Shown: one piece after another, positions 7,170 through 10,695 of the stretch
Position numbering within the stretch: position 1 is the stretch's first letter
Layout: the number at the start of each line of letters is the position of its first letter
DNA from: Rhodospirillaceae bacterium
GTDB taxonomy: Bacteria > Pseudomonadota > Alphaproteobacteria > Rhodospirillales > Magnetovibrionaceae
NCBI GenBank assembly: GCA_002401565.1
Contig: NVTL01000066.1
Span: 6,757 to 17,451 of the forward strand
Direction of reading: 5' to 3'
DNA length: 10,695 nucleotides
The notes under the pieces: generated by a model
Database searches by the model: none
Told to the model about the DNA's origin: nothing
The model's input: the letters and a program-made list of their open reading frames with translations, nothing else
Program-made: the position numbers and the translations under genes

Positions 7170-7300
7170 AAGCCGACATGACAACTCATCAAAATTGATA
7201 CTTGTAAGAGGCAATGATCGTCAGGAAATGACAATATACGGTGCGAAATCTTGCTCAGCTCAACGGTTAGGGGCACCCGAGGGATCGACCTACATCAGAC

Positions 7301-7699
7301 CTAGTTTGTCGGCAGGCTTAACTGATGTGTCAGGACTTCTTTAAGCTTGGCAAAGAAAATGGGCTTGGTCAGGTAATCGTCAAAACCCGCGTCGATGGCG
7401 CGTTGAATTTCTTCGTCAATGGCGTCGGCACTCAAAGCGATAAACGGAATTTCGGCAAGGTCGCCGCCGTGTTTGCGAATGGCATTCATGGCATCAACAC
7501 CGTTCATACCCGGCAGATTGATGTCCATCAAAATAAGGTCTGGCGGATTGGCGACGGCAAATTCAACGCCCTGCTCACCCGTTACGGCAATGGTGATTTC
7601 TGCGCCATCAATATGATTGACATATTCTTTAATCAACGTCGCATTGACGGGACTGTCTTCGACGTAAAGAATTTGTTTAAAGGTGGCGTTGGAACTCAT
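7301..7699 (-). CDS. Stand-alone response regulator receiver protein (CheY-like)
   Basis: The 132 residues form a single receiver domain with no output domain. All catalytic positions are present: acidic pair Glu14-Asp15 (YVEDSPVN), phosphoacceptor Asp59 (LILMDINLPGMNG), Ser90 (ALSADA), Tyr109 and Lys112 (GFDDYLTKPI). The sequence style is like receiver domains of hybrid kinases and DivK-like regulators rather than chemotaxis CheY, so it probably works by protein-protein contact after phosphotransfer. No histidine kinase or phosphotransferase lies in the window, so its partner is unknown. It sits 79 bases downstream of parC on the same strand. The start ATG 7699 has a weak GAG upstream; another ATG at 7712, out of frame, lies 13 bases before it. 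Confidence 0.93.
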   Translation of the reverse strand: MSSNATFKQILYVEDSPVNATLIKEYVNHIDGAEITIAVTGEQGVEFAVANPPDLILMDINLPGMNGVDAMNAIRKHGGDLAEIPFIALSADAIDEEIQRAIDAGFDDYLTKPIFFAKLKEVLTHQLSLPTN

Positions 7700-7728
7700 T
7701 TTGCGAACTCATGTTTATAGGAAAGAAT

Positions 7729-7734
7729 ATTATA
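7729..7734 (-). promoter_or_regulatory. Candidate -10 element for the response regulator
   Basis: A perfect TATAAT on the minus strand (7734-7729) lies 29 bases before ATG 7699 in a very AT-rich stretch (7722-7750). No good -35 hexamer sits at 16-18 bases upstream (the best is AGTTCA at 7756-7751), so an activator or an alternative -10 may be involved. It suggests the gene need not depend on parC transcription. Confidence 0.3.
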
Positions 7735-7759
7735 ATATAGATAATACATTTGAACTAGT

Positions 7760-7778
7760 CTTGTTTTTACAAGCTTGT
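7760..7778. repeat. Overlapping small palindromes just after parC
   Basis: CTTGT-TTTT-ACAAG (7760-7773) overlaps the 10-base palindrome ACAAGCTTGT (7769-7778), directly next to the parC stop codon. On the minus strand a CTTGT-AAAA-ACAAG hairpin would form right after parC, but it is weak and is not followed by a T-tract, so it is not a classical terminator. Confidence 0.4.
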
Positions 7779-10031
7779 TTAAGAAAAACGGTTAGACGTT
7801 GGGAAACCGCGCGGTGCCATGGCCCCTGCTCCGGCTCTTTTGCCCTGCCAACGCAATAAATCTGTTTCTGTTCGCCAGCCACTGCCAAACGGGAACGATA
7901 GGCCTTCTGACAGTTTAAACGCTTTCACATCTTTCAGCATAGCCCCGCCACCCTTTTTATAACGCTGGATAATAACGCCCTTACCGCGGGTCATTTGTGG
8001 CATTTCATCCAACGCGAAGATAACAATTTTGCGATTAGAGCCAATGGCCGCAACCTGATCTGCGCCCTCTGGTACAAACACACAGGTGGCGGCTTCTTCT
8101 TCACCGCTGACGTTCAACACCTGTTTACCATTTTTAGTCTGTGCCATGACATCGTCTTCACCCACAACAAAGCCCCGGCCAGCGTCAGAGGCAACAATCA
8201 GTTTTCGGCCTTTGACGTGGGTAAACATGTCGGTGATATCGGCATCATTGGGCAAGTCGACCATCAGGCGTAACGGTTCGCCATGACCACGTCCCCCCGG
8301 TAATTTGTCACAGCCCAAGGTATAAAACCGTCCGTTGGTGGCAAAAACCAACAGTTTATCGGTGGTTTCCCCATGGAATACAAAGCGAGCTTTATCGCCT
8401 TCTTTGTATTTAAGGTCCGTGATTTGGTCGTCCGTAAGGTGGCCTTTTGCGGCCTTAATCCAACCCTTTTCGGAACACACCAACGTGATGGGTTCGCGTT
8501 CGATCATGGCGTCCAACGGGACAACGACGGCGGTTGACGGCTTGCCAATAATGGTGCGGCGTTTGCCCAATTCGGTATTTAAACCATAGGCCTTTTTGAT
8601 TTCAGAAACTTCTTGTGTAATGCTTTTCCACCGCAGGGCTTCATCGGCCAACAACGTATTCAATTCGGTCATTTCCGCATTCAAAGCATCGTTTTCGGTC
8701 TGGATTTCCATTTCTTCCAGTTTGCGCAATTGACGCAACCGCATGTTCAAAATGGCTTCGACTTGGACTTCGTTCAAATTGAACGTCTTTACCAAGCATT
8801 TTTTGGCTTCGTCTTCTTCGCGAATAATGCGAATGACTTCGTCTAAATTCAAAAAGGCAATCAGCATCGCGCCCAAGACTTCTAGGCGGCGTTGAATTTG
8901 ACTAACCCGGTGACGCGATCCGCGTTCCAAGACTTCCATGCGGTGTTCTAAAAACGCCCACAAAACTTCTCGGAGATCCATCACGCCCGGTGTGTTTTCC
9001 GCATTCAACACGTTCATGTTCAGCGAAAAACGGGTTTCCAACTCGGTCATACGGAACAATTGTTCCATCAACATTTGGGCTTCGACCTTGCCGGTGCGGG
9101 GTTCTAGGACCACACGGATGTCTTCGGCACTTTCGTCGCGAACATCGACCAAAATGGGGAGCCTTTTCGCATTGATCAGCTCGGCTATTTTTTCGATCAG
9201 TTTGGACTTTTGCACCTGATAGGGAATTTCGGTGACGACAATTTGATACGTGCCCCGGCCTAAATCTTCGATTTCCCATTTGGCGCGCACGCGAAAACCG
9301 CCGCGTCCGGTTTTATAAGCTTCGACAATGGCCTCACGGCTTTCCACCATGGTGCCGCCCGTTGGGAAATCCGGGCCTTGGACAAATTCAACCAATTTAT
9401 CGATGCCCGCACTGGGGAATTTAATCAGGTGTTTTAAGGCATCACACAGTTCAGATACGTTGTGCGGTGGAATAGACGTCGCCATACCAACAGCAATCCC
9501 CGCCGAGCCATTGGCCAACAGGTTGGGAAATTTAGACGGCAGAACAATCGGTTCTTCGTCTTCGCCGTCATACGTCGGGCGAAAGTCGACGGTATCGTTA
9601 TCAATACCGTCCAAAAGGGCCATCGCCACCTCCGTCATGCGGGCTTCGGTATAGCGCATGGCGGCGGCGTTATCGCCATCGATGTTGCCAAAGTTACCTT
9701 GACCGTCAACCATCGGATAGCGCACAGCAAAATCTTGGGATAACCGCACCATGGCATCGTAAATAGAGGAATCACCGTGCGGGTGATACTTACCCATCAC
9801 GTCGCCAACCACCCGCGCACATTTTTTAAATCCAGATTTTGGGTCCAATTTCAACTGGCGCATGGCAAACAACAAACGACGGTGAACGGGCTTTAGCCCA
9901 TCGCGCACATCGGGTAACGACCGCGACATGATGGTCGACAAAGCATAATTTAAATACCGTTCGCCCAAAGCATCGGCAAGACGCGTATCGCGAATAATTC
10001 CGGTTGGTGCGGGTTTGGCTGTTTTGGCCAT
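7779..10031 (-). CDS. parC: DNA topoisomerase IV subunit A
   Basis: The 750-residue protein is the DNA-cleaving subunit of topoisomerase IV, which unlinks daughter chromosomes together with ParE (not in the window). The breakage-reunion domain shows [14 protein letters not shown] (44-57), [13 protein letters not shown] (82-94) and the active-site tyrosine in [11 protein letters not shown] (Arg126, Tyr127). Ser88 and Asp92 correspond to the quinolone-determining Ser80 and Glu84 of E. coli ParC; Ser88 is the usual drug-sensitive residue. The C-terminal domain lacks the GyrA box (QRRGGKG) and ends with [21 protein letters not shown], the ParC rather than GyrA ending. GGAG (10045-10042) precedes ATG 10031 by 10 bases. 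It follows recO by 60 bases, an order I recall from other alphaproteobacteria. Length is normal. Confidence 0.96.
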   Translation of the reverse strand: MAKTAKPAPTGIIRDTRLADALGERYLNYALSTIMSRSLPDVRDGLKPVHRRLLFAMRQLKLDPKSGFKKCARVVGDVMGKYHPHGDSSIYDAMVRLSQDFAVRYPMVDGQGNFGNIDGDNAAAMRYTEARMTEVAMALLDGIDNDTVDFRPTYDGEDEEPIVLPSKFPNLLANGSAGIAVGMATSIPPHNVSELCDALKHLIKFPSAGIDKLVEFVQGPDFPTGGTMVESREAIVEAYKTGRGGFRVRAKWEIEDLGRGTYQIVVTEIPYQVQKSKLIEKIAELINAKRLPILVDVRDESAEDIRVVLEPRTGKVEAQMLMEQLFRMTELETRFSLNMNVLNAENTPGVMDLREVLWAFLEHRMEVLERGSRHRVSQIQRRLEVLGAMLIAFLNLDEVIRIIREEDEAKKCLVKTFNLNEVQVEAILNMRLRQLRKLEEMEIQTENDALNAEMTELNTLLADEALRWKSITQEVSEIKKAYGLNTELGKRRTIIGKPSTAVVVPLDAMIEREPITLVCSEKGWIKAAKGHLTDDQITDLKYKEGDKARFVFHGETTDKLLVFATNGRFYTLGCDKLPGGRGHGEPLRLMVDLPNDADITDMFTHVKGRKLIVASDAGRGFVVGEDDVMAQTKNGKQVLNVSGEEEAATCVFVPEGADQVAAIGSNRKIVIFALDEMPQMTRGKGVIIQRYKKGGGAMLKDVKAFKLSEGLSFPFGSGWRTETDLLRWQGKRAGAGAMAPRGFPTSNRFS

Positions 10032-10091
10032 GAGGTCTCAGCTCCAGTAAGAGAATCGGTGAATTGAAAAGAATTATAGCGGAGTTCAGTC

Positions 10092-10695
10092 TTAGCGTTC
10101 CAACAAATGCGCCAATCGTTCGACTAGTCGAGAACGCGCACCGGGCATGGTCCGATTATGGGGCAAAAACAAATGGCGTTCGATAAAATAACCCGTTAAT
10201 TTCAGACCTTTGAGAACACCTTCTATGTTTTGTGCAATGGTTCCATCGTTCAACAAAAAAGCGGGCAGAGGTAACAATTGACCTTTGTAAGGCAGGCCGG
10301 CGTCTTCGGATACCGCTCGTCCGGACTTTGGCGACACCCAAATCAGGTCTTCGGTGACGCCCGTTGCCGCGCAATGGCTTAGGTCCAATTGAAAGCCCAA
10401 TTCGCTGAGCACGCCCATTTCCCACTTGATGTAGAGGCTTCCCCAAGCTTCGACATTCAAGCTTAGATCATCGTTTTCCAGCGCCTTTAACAGCACCTTT
10501 AAAGCTTGGAAAGTCGCCAGATGGGGTTCGCGTTCAGGCAGAGCCGCTTCGGCCACAGCCACGGATGAAGCCAAGGCGGCAAGACGATTTGCATCGGATA
10601 ATAATTCAGCCCCATGGGCACGGATGGTTTCTAAACTGTAAAACCCCAACTGATCGACAAGCCTGCCCCGCCACGACGCATGAACCAGATTTCCC
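10092..10695 (-). CDS. recO: DNA repair protein RecO, 3' part (start beyond window edge)
   Basis: The frame stays open to the right edge, so the gene runs off the window; about 200 C-terminal residues are visible. A TTG at 10649 looks like a start but is internal: the codons before it read GNLVHASWRGRLVDQLG, matching the RecO segment at the end of the N-terminal OB-fold. The helical C-terminal domain follows, with ALPEREPHLATFQALKVLLKAL, WEMGVLSELGFQLDLSHCAATG and WVSPKSGRAVSEDAG, typical of alphaproteobacterial RecO. RecO works with RecR to load RecA at single-stranded gaps coated with SSB. The usual four-cysteine zinc motif of some RecO proteins is not seen; only one Cys is present in that area. 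It precedes parC by 60 bases on the same strand. Confidence 0.92.
   Translation of the reverse strand, partial: GNLVHASWRGRLVDQLGFYSLETIRAHGAELLSDANRLAALASSVAVAEAALPEREPHLATFQALKVLLKALENDDLSLNVEAWGSLYIKWEMGVLSELGFQLDLSHCAATGVTEDLIWVSPKSGRAVSEDAGLPYKGQLLPLPAFLLNDGTIAQNIEGVLKGLKLTGYFIERHLFLPHNRTMPGARSRLVERLAHLLER

Noticed and set aside
7062..7214. 51-residue N-terminal extension of the barrel protein
   Set aside because: The signal peptide begins at Met 7061; the extension is polar and AT-rich, has no family resemblance, and would bury the signal peptide. The candidate promoter also lies inside it.
7325..7720. 131-codon plus-strand open frame opposite the response regulator
   Set aside because: The minus-strand frame encodes a complete receiver domain with all catalytic residues; the plus-strand reading is its antisense shadow.
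10092..10649. RecO starting at the TTG at 10649
   Set aside because: The codons upstream continue the RecO alignment (GNLVHASWRGRLVDQLG) to the window edge, so the TTG is an internal leucine codon.

Overview
The window reads as a chromosomal segment from a motile, flagellated Gram-negative bacterium, most likely an alphaproteobacterium of the Rhodospirillales type. This is inferred from the protein styles of MotB, Bpt, ParC and RecO and from the TakP-like TRAP transporter, not from any database search. Coding density is high. The left half is transcribed rightward and the right half leftward; the two meet tail to tail near 5360.

Left half (+ strand). The end of motA and all of motB encode the flagellar stator. 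They are followed closely by bpt, an N-degron leucyltransferase. After a 148-base gap comes a three-gene TRAP transporter operon (binding protein, small permease, large permease; 2025-5362). The binding protein most resembles the alpha-keto acid/lactate group and carries both a Tat motif and a lipobox.

Right half (- strand, read from the right edge). recO enters truncated at 10695 and is followed by parC (topoisomerase IV subunit A). Next is a lone CheY-like receiver protein with no kinase in view. Then comes a two-gene unit: a barrel-only protein of the intimin/invasin type (inverse autotransporter beta-domain) that stops where the exported passenger should begin, translationally coupled through a TAATG junction to a 230-residue secreted protein I do not recognise. 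That gene's stop codon overlaps the stop of the TRAP large permease.

Housekeeping functions (stator, protein turnover, chromosome decatenation, recombination repair) therefore flank a central accessory block: solute uptake plus an outer-membrane/secreted pair. The coupled barrel and secreted pair at 5359-7061 is the part most likely to be undescribed. No RNA genes, CRISPR arrays, insertion sequences or attachment sites were seen.
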